Positions 35,001-41,444 of a DNA stretch of 64,000 nt are shown here, one piece after another (the first letter of the stretch is position 1; each line of letters opens with the position of its first letter). Made by a program: the position numbers and the translations under genes. The stretch comes from Salvator merianae (taxonomy: Eukaryota; Chordata; Lepidosauria; Squamata; Teiidae), in NCBI GenBank assembly GCA_003586115.2, contig QVOM02000021.1, forward strand, positions 10,492,248 to 10,556,247. Direction: 5' to 3'. Under the pieces are notes generated by a model, which did not search any database, had not been told where the DNA came from, and saw nothing but the letters and a program-made list of their open reading frames with translations.

Positions 35001-38000
35001 CCACCCTATCCAACAGCTTGCCCCAAAAGGGGGTATTTGCAACTGTGTATAGCTAAAGCACACCTCAAGTTCCAAGGAAAACCTTTTTAGGAGTGGATGA
35101 ACCATTGCTGCTTTTAAGGCTGACTGCACCACTCCTGTAATGTAGCAGTCACAGCTACATGCCAAGACAGGTGAAGGTTAGGGGAGCGTGTTGTGGATCA
35201 AATATCTGCAAATACCTTGTCCACATAATAAGCTGGAAGTGATCTCATAAAACTGGGTTGGACAATGCCCTGGACACCTAACACACACAGTAACAAAAGC
35301 AGCATACTAGTGAGCACAAAGATGAGAGATGTTATCTTCGAAGAGCCTTGCAAACCTATCGCAGCAGGCTTCAGAGGGCTCCAATATTAAATTTAATATG
35401 ATAGACGACAGCTTCACCACTCTAGAAAGCTCTACTGACTGGTTACTTGCCGATGCAATGGAGGCTGCAAGGGGACCTTCTTTATAGCCTTCATTACTAC
35501 TCACTAGGCTCTTACCTGTGTTTAGTCCCTTTCATCATAAGTAGCTTGCCACTTGCACTCTAGTTGTCTCTTGACCTGTTCCATTGCCTGGAGTTCTTCA
35601 GAAAACCAAGGAGCACCATGAACTCCATACCATCAGAGAGGAAAATCAAACGCAATTGTGTCAGCAACGCATCATGTCTCCCTATTCCATAGGTCCATGA
35701 GAGTCTCAGCAGGATCAGCAGCTCTGGCTTCTTAATTCCCTCAGAACATTCAGGAATCCTTCAGATTCCATAAGTCTTCAGGGTTGGACCATCTTAATAT
35801 GTCCCCCACTCTTGCAATAGGGGACTGCTGTCATAATACCAAACTATATCAAATGATGGTGTGTTCATGACAGCAGGATGGCATTAAACCAATTATGTAT
35901 TCCCATTTCAATCTGGGTTTAGGTCTGCTTTTGGGACAGAATTGTCTTTGGTTGTCCTGATGGATGACCTTCTTAGGGAGAGAGACAGGAGGAGAGCAAC
36001 TCTGTTAATTCTCCTTGATCTCTTAGCAGTCTTTGATACCATCGACCATGGTATCCTTTTGGATCGCCTCTGGGAGATGGGATGGGGGGCCACTGTGTTA
36101 CAGTAGTTCTCCTTCTATCTGCAAGGACAATCCAATAAAGTGGTTTTAGATGGTTTTAACTCTGTGCCCTGGAAGATGGACTGTGGTGTGCCACAGGGTA
36201 TAATTTTGTCACCAATGCTATTTAACATTTACACGAAGCCACTGGGGAGCAGGCATTGGGAGTTTTGAGGCTGGATGTCGTCAGAATGCCATCAGAATGC
36301 CAATGTCACTCAGAATTGCTTCTCCATAACATTTCAATAAGGAGAAGCTGTGAATGCCCTGAACCGGTACTTGGACGCAGTGAATGAAGATCAACAAACT
36401 AACAAGATGGAGATGCTGTGGGTAGGAGGTATCATGGCCCAGGAACTGGAAATTTTGCTTCTTATAGATGAGATTGCAATCCTTTGGAGGGAACAGATCT
36501 GTAGCCTGGGGGTGGTCCTGGAGTAATCTCTGTCTATGGAAGCACAGATGACCTCTATGGCTAGGAGTGCCTACTGCCAGCTTTGGCTGTATATCAGCTA
36601 CACCCTTATCTGAACATGGATAGTCTGGCCACTGTGGTTCACGTCTTGGTAACCTCACAAGTACATTACTGTAATGCGCTCTATGTGGGCCCAGCCTTGT
36701 ACCTAGAAGTGGCAGCCAGATTTTTGAGTGGGGTGCCTATTTGTGTATACACATCCTCTATGCTTAAGCAACTGCACTGGCTGACAGTTAGCTACTGGGT
36801 CAGATTAAAGATTCTAGGCCCTAAACAACTTGGGACCAACATACCTTAAAGAACTTGCTACAACCATGGAAGAGCCCCGAGATCATCTAGAAAGATCTTA
36901 CTGCAGATCCCACAAAATACAGAATGCCATCTGATGATGCCCCACAGTCAAGCATTCTCTGTGCTAGCACTTCCCTATGGAATGCCCTATTTTCTGCTAT
37001 TCATGAGGCACCTACACTTACAGCTTTTATGTGCCAATTAAAAGATCCTGGTCTCTACTCAGACATTCCCTGTGTGAATGTTTCTTCTCTTTGCTGACCT
37101 ACACAGTTTTCAAGGTCCTTTTAATTGTTTATTTTCTCTTGTTTTACCCTTATTTTTAATTTCTATTATATACCATTTTGAGATTTTTAATGAATATTCA
37201 TGAGTAGTCATACATATTCAGCAGTTTTATCAAGATCCACTGGCAGAGCCACAAACAAGATGAAAATTCTCAGCACCCCCTAGAGTTAAGACCACCAATC
37301 CTCTCATTATAAAACCCTAATCATTAAGACATCTCAACAGAACAATAGTGGTGAGGAGGTAAGGAAAGTTTTGTGTCTTCCAGCCATCAGAAATACAGAC
37401 ACCTCTTTGACAAAGTCACAGTTTTGCTAAACAATGTCAATTATATGACGACTTCAGACATATCCACAGAGTCAAGGAATTGCAACCCTTTGTTCTTCCA
37501 GGGTTTCTGTGCCCCTACAACATGCACAAGAAACAACTGAATAACAAAAGCATCTTCTCCCATCATAGTATCTCATAAGAGATGAAAGAACATTTTATAC
37601 GGCATAAATTCAGCCAAGTGATATTATCTTAAGACCTTTCTGCATGGACTCTTAATCCACATTAAGAGTCCATGTAGTTCACTTCTAGACCACACTCCCT
37701 GCTGGTCTGCTCTCTTTGCACAAGATAGAGCAAGATCCGGATTAAGGGAGGCCTTAATTTGGATCTCTGGTAGACTAGTTTAATTGGGTCTACTAGAGGG
37801 ACCAGTGGCCTGATTCAAAACACTGGAGGCATGCATTCTACACACCTCCTGTGTTCACGAGTAATGAAAAGCTCCAAGACTAGGAACAAATGTTTCTAAC
37901 CTTCAGACATATGAGGAGAGCTTCATGGCTATGGCATAGGATTATCCAGATCAGCATCATTGGTGCAGACAGCACTAATCCTGCCCACACCTCCTCGTGA

Positions 38001-40942
38001 TCTGGATCAGTGGGCTGGATTCTAATCCAGACTCACTGATCCGGTTTTAAGGCAGATAAGTGGAGAAAGGGCCATTGGCTCTGGCTTCAAAAGTGGGTTT
38101 TCATTTGATGTGTGTGGGCAAAACTGCAAATGGGGTTAACTTAAGGAACAGAAACAAGAGCTGTTTTGGAATGAGGCTCACAGAATATCTCCATAATAGC
38201 AGCGTTCTTCAGATGTAGCATTCAAGAATCTGAAATAAATCAGTGCACCAATACCTGTATGTAGAGGAGAAATTACTATATGCACTGTTGCTTTCATTTA
38301 CTGTTCCCAGCCTGCTGACTTTGCATAATTTATCAATGCATTTGTCTGCATACATTTACCATTAGACTACTTACTCCAACAACTATTAACAAAAGGAACT
38401 GATCACATAGATTGGCAATCAGATACTGTTGAAATTATGAACAACAGCTTCCGGAAAATAAGCCCTTTTGCATTATTTATGTTTCTTGCAGAAATGAAAT
38501 TTTAATTAAGTGTTAAACTCAAAGGATTATCATCTATAAACTTGCTTGTTTAGATGGCTTTTCTGGTCATTCACGTACCAGACATGTAACATGGACCAAT
38601 ATACTAAGCAGATTTAGCCACTTATCACTGAATCTATTAAAATGAGTGGCTTTAAGACAATCCTAACTAACTCAGTATAATAGCCTGTTGTTATAAATTA
38701 ATATGGAGAACACATAGTTTTATATAGCACTTAAAGATAGCAAGGACCCTCATAAGGCCTCTCTGAAGTGGGTCTGGACCAGTGAGGCCCACTGGTTCAG
38801 ACCATGGCAAGGTATGATCTAGGACAGCACCATCTGTATAGCAATGCTAGTCCAGACCAGCCCCCACACTGGCTTCCAAGCGTTATAAAGGCTTGGAGCC
38901 CCCGGGAGACCCATTTGGCAGCATGCTTTGGGGCACTGATAAAATGGGTCCCTCAAAAGTCTAGAAAATAGAGACATGTCTTCTGTACCCCTCCATGTTC
39001 TTGATCACTCTCACTGGTACGCTGGTGGACCTGTTTAATCAGGTCCACCAGTAATCTAGATCAGGAGTATACCAGCAGTGGGTGGGACCTCTTTGATCTG
39101 AACTAACGTGTGGACCAATGAGCTCTTAAGACTGATTACAAGAAATATTGTTTCAGATCTAAGATAAGTGCAGAAAGGTCATACTAAGGCAAAAAGTAGT
39201 ATCTTAAAAAACAATTACAGAAAAAGTTGCATCCCTTAGGCAAGATCTTTACCGCTGTCACACAACAGATAATCAGTCATTTGTTGGGTTTAATTTATTG
39301 ATTGGTCAATAAGAGTATATCAACAACACATATAAAAAAAAATAGCATACTTTCCTGGGATGGGAGATACCATGATCACTGTAGTTTGTTTCAGGCAAAT
39401 CATAGTCTAACAGAAATCTGTTTTTATGTAAGTAATTGGTGTTTAAAGAAAACTGAAGGTCAAAGAGATTACAGAACCTAGACTACTAATGGAAATGAAT
39501 GGTGTTTTGGAGGTTAAATCACATTATTACAAGTTTATCGGATTACATTACATGAGAGAAACTACATTTTACCAACTATGGCCCTTTCTGCACTTGGACT
39601 TATTCCAGATTATATCTCAGAATAGGGACCTGCCATCTGCATGCTAGTGTAGACTATGGTAAACCCTGGGCAAGACCTTTCATAGTTTGCACTAGCATGT
39701 GCATAGCAGGTCCCTATTCTGGGATATAATCCACAATAAGACCAAGCGCAGAAAGGGCCTATGTAAAAGCAAAACTGCTGTACAAAATCAAGTTATATGA
39801 GAGACAACCATATAATCAAGGGCATCTAATAATAATATTTTAAACACTGACTTTTAAAAACAAAATAACTGGGTTTTTCTGAGACCTCAAGTAAATATTA
39901 AACATAACAATAAGTTTACTGCAATCACAGGTTAACTGCATTTCAAGAAATTAACATTGAAAATACTGAATCATATTATATTAGAAGAATCTTTTCTAGT
40001 TCAGTCACATACGAATGCTTACAATCCTTCTCCTGCAACAAAAATCTCATGCACTGTTATTTGGTATTGATCCCAGTTTAACAGGTCTAGCAATACTAAG
40101 CAATAACGGATTTAATTTTGGGAAAACAGGACTGGGCTCTTAAAATTAATCCAGAAATCCATGGCTATGGTATTTGAATGATTACATGTGGCCTTGCGAA
40201 CACCAGTGCTAAATATATGCAATGCAACACTGGTGATGAAGATGATGATGAAGAATAATAAGGGCACTGCTTACAGAAATACATGCCACACAATAAATAA
40301 TTCCCAAAGTGTCTTTTTAAAATTGCTTAGTAGTTTCCCCACAGATTCTACACGTGGGAGCTTTCACAAAATTGTAGCTGTCAAACGAAAGACGAGAAAG
40401 CAGTCAATATATTTAAGATTGAATGAAAGCTCATTATTCTGCTCAGCAAAAAGCAAAGCACAGATTTGGGTTTTTTCCCCTTCCCCAAGATTCCGTTCTT
40501 TCCAATGAAGAAGAATAAGATGCAGATTTGCTCCCTAGCAGGGAGAATTTCGACGGCATGGAATTTAAGGCGTTGCAAGAAAAGAAACAGGACTGTTGCT
40601 TTTCTTTACAAAAGACGGCATTTGGGGGGCAGAAACACATACAAAAAGAAATTTCACACAGGACTGTCAGTAATCAGGAAGAAATACCCTGTTGGCCCAC
40701 AAAAAAAAATCCTTCCTCTAAAGCAGTATTTGCCAACAAAAGGTATTCCTCTCTTGCAATAGAGGAAAAAGCAAAAGCAACCTCCCACTGCTGTCCTTCA
40801 CACGCCACCCTTGGGCAGGCGAAACGATTCCACCCGAGTTCGCCCCCAGTCAGCCCCTCAACGTTTGCAGGTGCGAGGACATCTTGCCTTGCCCAGAGTA
40901 CCTGCTCCAGCTTCGGCCCACAGAGACGCCCAAGCTCAGCAT
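7421..40942 (-). CDS. NLN: NLN, neurolysin (M3 zinc oligopeptidase), eight exons joined, 3' part beyond the window
   Basis: Neurolysin is a thermolysin-like zinc endopeptidase that cuts short peptides such as neurotensin, in cytosol and mitochondria. Eight minus-strand exons join as 40902-40942, 30695-30951, 28680-28828, 21262-21369, 17417-17519, 13504-13664, 8846-8981 and 7421-7787. They total 1322 nt (440 codons plus 2 nt). All introns are GT-AG and all phases match. The product follows vertebrate neurolysin throughout, for example [40 protein letters not shown] and [13 protein letters not shown]. The visible part is the N-terminal tail and the first helical half; the zinc-site exon (HEFGH, about 55 residues further on in mammals) lies left of base 1. 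No frameshift or stop is seen, so the gene looks functional. Thimet oligopeptidase (THOP1) is the closest paralogue; the N-terminus and the SGTB neighbour favour NLN. Confidence 0.95.
8404..8579 (-). mobile_element. tRNA-headed SINE (copy 1)
   Basis: Minus-strand SINE: tRNA-like head at the high-coordinate end, the body gcaa..caaacctgcttctgtatctctgctaagaaaactgc, and the tail ending cggccaagactcagtggtacccaacc. Flanked by the perfect 8-bp direct repeat AATATGGG (8396-8403 and 8580-8587). Confidence 0.8.
8846..8981 (-). CDS. NLN: NLN coding exon 7
   Basis: 136 nt (45 codons plus one base; residues 274-318). Acceptor ccctag at 8982, donor TTAG|gtcagt at 8845 (C at +3, slightly off consensus). 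Encodes [20 protein letters not shown], then [20 protein letters not shown] and VTAFL. The [11 protein letters not shown] block matches the family's LLGY-HADFVLE region. Confidence 0.96.
9284..9325. repeat. Short perfect hairpin
   Basis: cctttatggtggt..ccaccataaagg: a palindrome of about 12-14 bp arms with a short loop. Probably the core of a decayed MITE. Confidence 0.5.
9390..9715 (+). mobile_element. L1 LINE 3' end
   Basis: Reads like an L1 ORF2 tail and 3' UTR: tggaaaataaaggtcaggtgg, G-rich gaggggatgtgggggaatgg, ttttttgtaataattgtaatac, then an A-rich end taaattaaaaaaaaatg. No long frame is left. Confidence 0.5.
9880..9985 (-). mobile_element. L2-type LINE 3' tail
   Basis: Reverse complement of the L2 tail pattern (gtgacctgcctgaggcctt..ataagaagggatagaaaag). 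Similar short tails occur at 42600-42690, 48360-48475 and 62000-62100. Confidence 0.5.
11156..11324. repeat. Foldback (palindromic) MITE-like element
   Basis: Arms caaggggg.tctaagtagca..ccttagaaagtaacaaag (left) and the reverse complement of ctttgttagtctctaaggagc..agagccccttg (right). The inner arms gatagcatgagctttc and gaaagctcatgctacc pair as well, so the whole 169 bp folds back on itself. A fragment of the same family is at 60190-60280. Confidence 0.7.
13025..13400. repeat. Foldback repeat, copy 1 (partner at 58262)
   Basis: Contains the hairpin gctattatggaaaaccc..ggggtttccataataac followed by cttacctctg, and an outer pair (tgggattgccacac..tatggcaatccca). The 58262-58600 copy has the same core (gctattatgggaaatc..gggtttgccataatagc..gcttacctt). 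Non-autonomous, no coding content. Confidence 0.55.
13504..13664 (-). CDS. NLN: NLN coding exon 6
   Basis: 161 nt. Acceptor tttctag at 13665, donor GAG|gtatga at 13503. Its first two bases complete Arg220; it then encodes [40 protein letters not shown] and [13 protein letters not shown] (to residue 273, phase 0). TLKYPHYFP is a family signature. Confidence 0.96.
14011..14042. repeat. (GT)n microsatellite
   Basis: About 15 uninterrupted GT units. Confidence 0.95.
16640..17150 (-). mobile_element. Decayed LINE reverse-transcriptase fragment with hairpin insert
   Basis: The minus strand reads [14 protein letters not shown] (17050 downward), which resembles the AFDSIDR-LW-KL motif of LINE reverse transcriptases. 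Further down it reads [21 protein letters not shown], like the L-LLFNLYIND motif. The clade is not clear. 17049-17086 is a strong hairpin (gcgatcgggagcagc..gctcccaatcgc) that interrupts the coding text just before FESID. Confidence 0.5.
17417..17519 (-). CDS. NLN: NLN coding exon 5
   Basis: 103 nt (34 codons plus one base; residues 186-219). Acceptor cattaag at 17520, donor CTTC|gtgagt at 17416. Encodes [20 protein letters not shown], then [14 protein letters not shown]. It was too short for ordinary ORF detection and was found by reading the minus strand for the expected family block. Confidence 0.95.
17772..19135 (-). mobile_element. CR1 LINE, outer element, 3' part
   Basis: Antisense CR1: 3' end at gatctgtagcccatctagtctagc, then antisense ORF2 (gtgtcatcagcaaacatggc, caagatctctttcctgatcg, acagaagccatgttgac). 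It is interrupted near 19135 by a plus-strand CR1; its 5'-ward continuation is at 20531-20890. Confidence 0.8.
19136..20530 (+). mobile_element. CR1 LINE inserted in an opposite CR1
   Basis: Sense CR1 ORF2 and 3' region: [15 protein letters not shown] near 19700, then [16 protein letters not shown] and [15 protein letters not shown], followed by the 3' part (aggacaggtatatcaatggctac). Stops are few compared with other copies, so it is among the younger LINEs here. It ends in a CR1-like 3' segment near 20530. Confidence 0.85.
20531..20890 (-). mobile_element. CR1 LINE, outer element, 5'-ward continuation
   Basis: The minus strand encodes [20 protein letters not shown] near 20560-20640, the CR1 region before the reverse transcriptase. 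This is the part expected upstream of the 17772-19135 fragment, which supports the nested-insertion reading. Confidence 0.65.
21262..21369 (-). CDS. NLN: NLN coding exon 4
   Basis: 108 nt, exactly 36 codons (residues 150-185), phase 0 at both ends. Acceptor tttcag at 21370, donor AAT|gtaagc at 21261. Encodes [20 protein letters not shown], then [16 protein letters not shown], one of the best conserved blocks of the thimet oligopeptidase/neurolysin family. Confidence 0.97.
21884..22000. repeat. Palindromic MITE
   Basis: TAA then GGCTACATCCAGAT at 21884, followed by arms ttgcttactcatcc..gaatattct..aaaggcactca and the near-perfect reverse complement (tgagtgctttattccagaatatcc..ggaataagtaagg). 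The right terminal repeat is lost. Its end resembles the 29370 element. Confidence 0.55.
22239..22867. mobile_element. Non-autonomous hAT-like element with 8-bp target duplication
   Basis: Left end CAGGGATGTACCAAAC; right end, reversed, TAGAGATTGTGCACGAAC. Flanks are TGAAGAAA (22231-22238) and CGAAGAAA (22868-22875), an 8-bp target duplication with one mismatch, as for hAT. The interior is CT-rich and has no transposase. Confidence 0.65.
25016..25488. mobile_element. Long MITE with GGCCCTTTCT-type ends (copy 1)
   Basis: Starts GGCCCTTTCTATACGG and ends GTACAGAAAGGACC. The interior shares long blocks with 37633-38073: gatc.ctggtaga.ct.gtttaattgggtct, aacactggagg.atgca, gacaacactgatcctgccca. 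Non-autonomous. Confidence 0.65.
25500..26693 (+). mobile_element. L2 LINE, reverse-transcriptase to 3' end
   Basis: The plus strand encodes [12 protein letters not shown] (RT catalytic YADD, near 25730) and [20 protein letters not shown]. The L2 C-terminal pattern follows, with the tail taatctgcctgagatcttgatacaggtcgg..aaataaataag. Several frameshifts. Confidence 0.85.
26695..26950 (+). mobile_element. 5S-rRNA-headed SINE
   Basis: 26735-26822 aligns with 5S rRNA: ggctgattctgaaaaactaagca (box A region), then ttgttagcacctggatgggagacc (box C region) and ggaaatcccagagctg. Downstream it has gacaatggctaatcactcttct, gccaagaaaag and gtgcagtca, the same body as the tRNA-headed SINEs. It is a transposon copy, not a 5S gene: the 5S start and end are mutated and the SINE body follows directly. 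Confidence 0.8.
27076..28346. mobile_element. hAT DNA transposon, 1271 bp, with exact 8-bp target duplications
   Basis: Terminal inverted repeats TAGGGATGTGCACGAAAT / ATTTCGTGCACATCCCTA (18 bp, perfect). Flanking 8-bp duplications ATGCCTGC at 27068-27075 and 28347-28354 are identical. Subterminal regions are full of short ttcg/cgaa palindromes. No transposase frame is present. CpG content is high for an AT-rich intron. Contains the 47-bp minisatellite at 27716-27950. Confidence 0.9.
27716..27950. repeat. 47-bp minisatellite, 5 copies, alternating subtypes
   Basis: The word tacttccgag recurs at 27716, 27763, 27810, 27857 and 27904, exactly 47 bp apart. Units 1, 3 and 5 read gaaatgac; units 2 and 4 read gaaatgtt, so a 94-bp dimer is the higher-order unit. 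Confidence 0.93.
28680..28828 (-). CDS. NLN: NLN coding exon 3
   Basis: 149 nt, from a strong pyrimidine-rich acceptor (tttag) at 28829 to donor CAG|gtaaaa at 28679. It completes Val100 and encodes residues 101-149: [20 protein letters not shown], then [20 protein letters not shown] and VFQRVVHFQ. It ends in phase 0. A 1.27-kb hAT transposon sits only 333 bp downstream of its donor. Confidence 0.96.
28829..30694 (-). other. NLN: NLN intron 2
   Basis: Holds a Harbinger-like MITE at 29370-29608 and a short L2-like piece at about 30290-30360 (motif gagaaggccttctctg). 28830-29360 and 29620-30280 show nothing I recognise. Confidence 0.6.
29370..29608. mobile_element. PIF/Harbinger-like MITE with TAA target duplication
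   Basis: Ends GGCTGCATCCAGAC and, reversed, GGCCAAGTCTAGATGC. Flanked by TAA at 29367-29369 and 29609-29611, the 3-bp TWA duplication typical of PIF/Harbinger. 239 bp, no coding content. Confidence 0.7.
30695..30951 (-). CDS. NLN: NLN coding exon 2
   Basis: 257 nt, from acceptor attgcag at 30952-30958 to donor CTG|gtaagt at 30694. It encodes residues 14-99 plus one base: [13 protein letters not shown], then [20 protein letters not shown] and [17 protein letters not shown]. This is the end of the presequence and the start of the M3 N-terminal helical domain. Residues between the presequence and KWDLPPEQI differ most from the mammalian protein. Confidence 0.95.
31469..31500. repeat. (TTCCCC)n short tandem repeat
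   Basis: Four to five units of cttccc/ttcccc. Confidence 0.85.
31872..31895. repeat. (GGGGGT)n short tandem repeat
   Basis: About four GGGGGT units; four G-runs could form a G-quadruplex on the plus strand (inference). Confidence 0.8.
32338..32535 (-). mobile_element. tRNA-headed SINE (copy 2)
   Basis: Same family as 8404-8579. On the minus strand: degenerate box A (gtagctcagtaataatgc), box B region (ccagttcagtcccc), then gtaggcagtggcaaaccacttctgt and tgcagtcaaacaggagtcaacc. Confidence 0.75.
32855..32970 (+). mobile_element. tRNA-derived SINE fragment
   Basis: tagttcagtaagtaagag (box A-like) and acacaggtttaatag (box B-like) with tRNA-like spacing near 32910-32960. Degenerate, no TSD seen. 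Confidence 0.4.
33043..33200 (+). mobile_element. tRNA-derived SINE, second family
   Basis: taatggcacaggggttaagagcact (box A), then cagttcaaatctctgctctgcc (box B) and atggaagctcattgggtc. This body differs from the copies at 8404, 32338, 50649, 51780 and 57371. Plus orientation. Confidence 0.65.
33916..34440. mobile_element. MITE with GGGCCTTTCTGCAC end (right end uncertain)
   Basis: TAA followed by GGGCCTTTCTGCACTTG, like the ends of the 39580 and 56021 elements. It has internal ggtccagaac inverted copies. The right terminus is not recognised. Confidence 0.4.
34960..35830 (-). mobile_element. L2 LINE, region before the reverse transcriptase
   Basis: The minus strand encodes [16 protein letters not shown] (35130 downward), like the L2 LKTA-V-PLLKKP motif. 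Upstream, at about 35560-35640, it reads like the APWF-EEL block. Decayed. Confidence 0.65.
35890..37195 (+). mobile_element. L2 LINE, reverse-transcriptase to 3' end
   Basis: The plus strand shows [20 protein letters not shown] near 36015-36070, then [20 protein letters not shown] near 36178-36237, the L2 RT core. The C-terminal region and the tail (cattttgagatttttaatgaat) run to about 37195. Frameshifts present. Confidence 0.85.
37633..38073. mobile_element. Long MITE with CCTTTCTGCA ends (copy 2)
   Basis: Starts GACCTTTCTGCATGGAC after TTAA and ends GTGGAGAAAGGGCC. The left end holds the hairpin tggactcttaatcc..ttaagagtcca. The interior matches 25016-25488. Confidence 0.65.
38757..39180. 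mobile_element. MITE-like element
   Basis: TAA then GGCCTCTCTGAAG on the left, AGTGCAGAAAGGTC on the right. Internal palindromes (gtggacctgtttaatcaggtccac; gtctggaccagtg..cactggttcagac). It shares the terminal motif with the other AGAAAGG-ended elements. Confidence 0.5.
39580..39759. mobile_element. Hairpin MITE, best copy of the GGCCCTTTCTGCAC family
   Basis: About 180 bp, almost all inverted repeat: left arm GGCCCTTTCTGCACTTGG, then ttattcc.gattatat and agaatagggacctgc.at; the right arm is its reverse complement. The flanks share CTATG (39576-39580 and 39759-39763), so the target duplication is 3-5 bp depending on where the end is set. Relatives: 1-37, 43397-43570, 56021-56285, 63800-63893. 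Confidence 0.75.
40902..40942 (-). CDS. NLN: NLN coding exon 1 (start codon, mitochondrial-type presequence)
   Basis: ATG at 40942-40940 opens [13 protein letters not shown] plus two bases (AG), followed by the donor GCAG|gtactc at 40901. The two bases join the first base of exon 2 to make Arg14, so the phase fits exactly. The distance from the first Met to the conserved LRMTLG block (27 residues) equals that of mammalian neurolysin as I recall it. The first 28 residues hold Arg at 10, 14, 19 and 23 and no acidic residue, as in a mitochondrial targeting peptide. Met24 is a possible second start giving a cytosolic form (inference). The exon lies in the CpG island. It is too short for ordinary ORF finding and was placed by phase and homology. 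Confidence 0.82.
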
Positions 40943-41249
40943 GGAGGAAGGGTGGGGAAGAAAAGCCGCCTTGCGGCTCCGGCGGCTGCCCCCAACACCG
41001 CTTGCCGCTTCAGGCTGCTGCTGCTACGCCTGCCTGTCACACACAGCAGGGCGCACGCACGTACGGCTTCCCCCCACCTGCCCGGCTTTTTGCACCCTCG
41101 GCTCGGTGCCGGCCCAACCCAGGCCAGCCAGCAACTCAGGCAGGCAAACGAGCAGCGCGCATTCACTTCCGCCGAGCACGTCCCGCCCGCCCGGTCCTGC
41201 TGCGCGCGCCCATCAGGCTCGCTCCCGCCCGCCCGCCTGTGTCCCTCCC

Positions 41250-41444
41250 TGCCTGCCCCCGCCCCCGGACGACAACAACGCCACGGGAGCGAGCGAGCCA
41301 AGGAGGGACCCGCTTCGTTAGCAGCAGCAGCAACAAGCCGTCGCCGCAGCGCTTGGACGCACCGCGCGGGCCGGCGAAGGAGAGAAAGCAGCTTCGCGGC
41401 GGCGCCCTACCATTGCCGCTCGTGCTCCTCCTCCTCCTCGCACG
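41250..41444 (+). other. SGTB: SGTB non-coding exon 1 (5' UTR; left boundary estimated)
   Basis: A good plus-strand donor, CACG|gtaagc, lies at 41444/41445 inside the CpG island. The first coding exon at 47115 begins with a 5' UTR, so a leader exon upstream is required, and this is the natural candidate. No ATG occurs on the plus strand from about 41161 to the donor. The left boundary is a guess because no transcript data are available. Confidence 0.65.

Larger units (their letters stand above)
30952..40901 (-). other. NLN: NLN intron 1
   Basis: About 9.95 kb. It holds simple repeats (31469-31500, 31872-31895), a tRNA-headed SINE (32338-32535), tRNA-SINE fragments (32855-32970, 33043-33200), a MITE start (33916), L2 in both orientations (34960-35830, 35890-37195), and MITEs at 37633-38073, 38757-39180 and 39580-39759. 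I see nothing in 30960-31460, 31900-32330, 33250-33900, 34450-34950 and 39770-40780. Confidence 0.7.

Noticed and set aside
40936..41301. Minus-strand 121-codon frame over the CpG island as an NLN N-terminus
   Set aside because: It is in another frame than the ATG at 40942, stops at 40936, and has no donor that would fit exon 2 phase.
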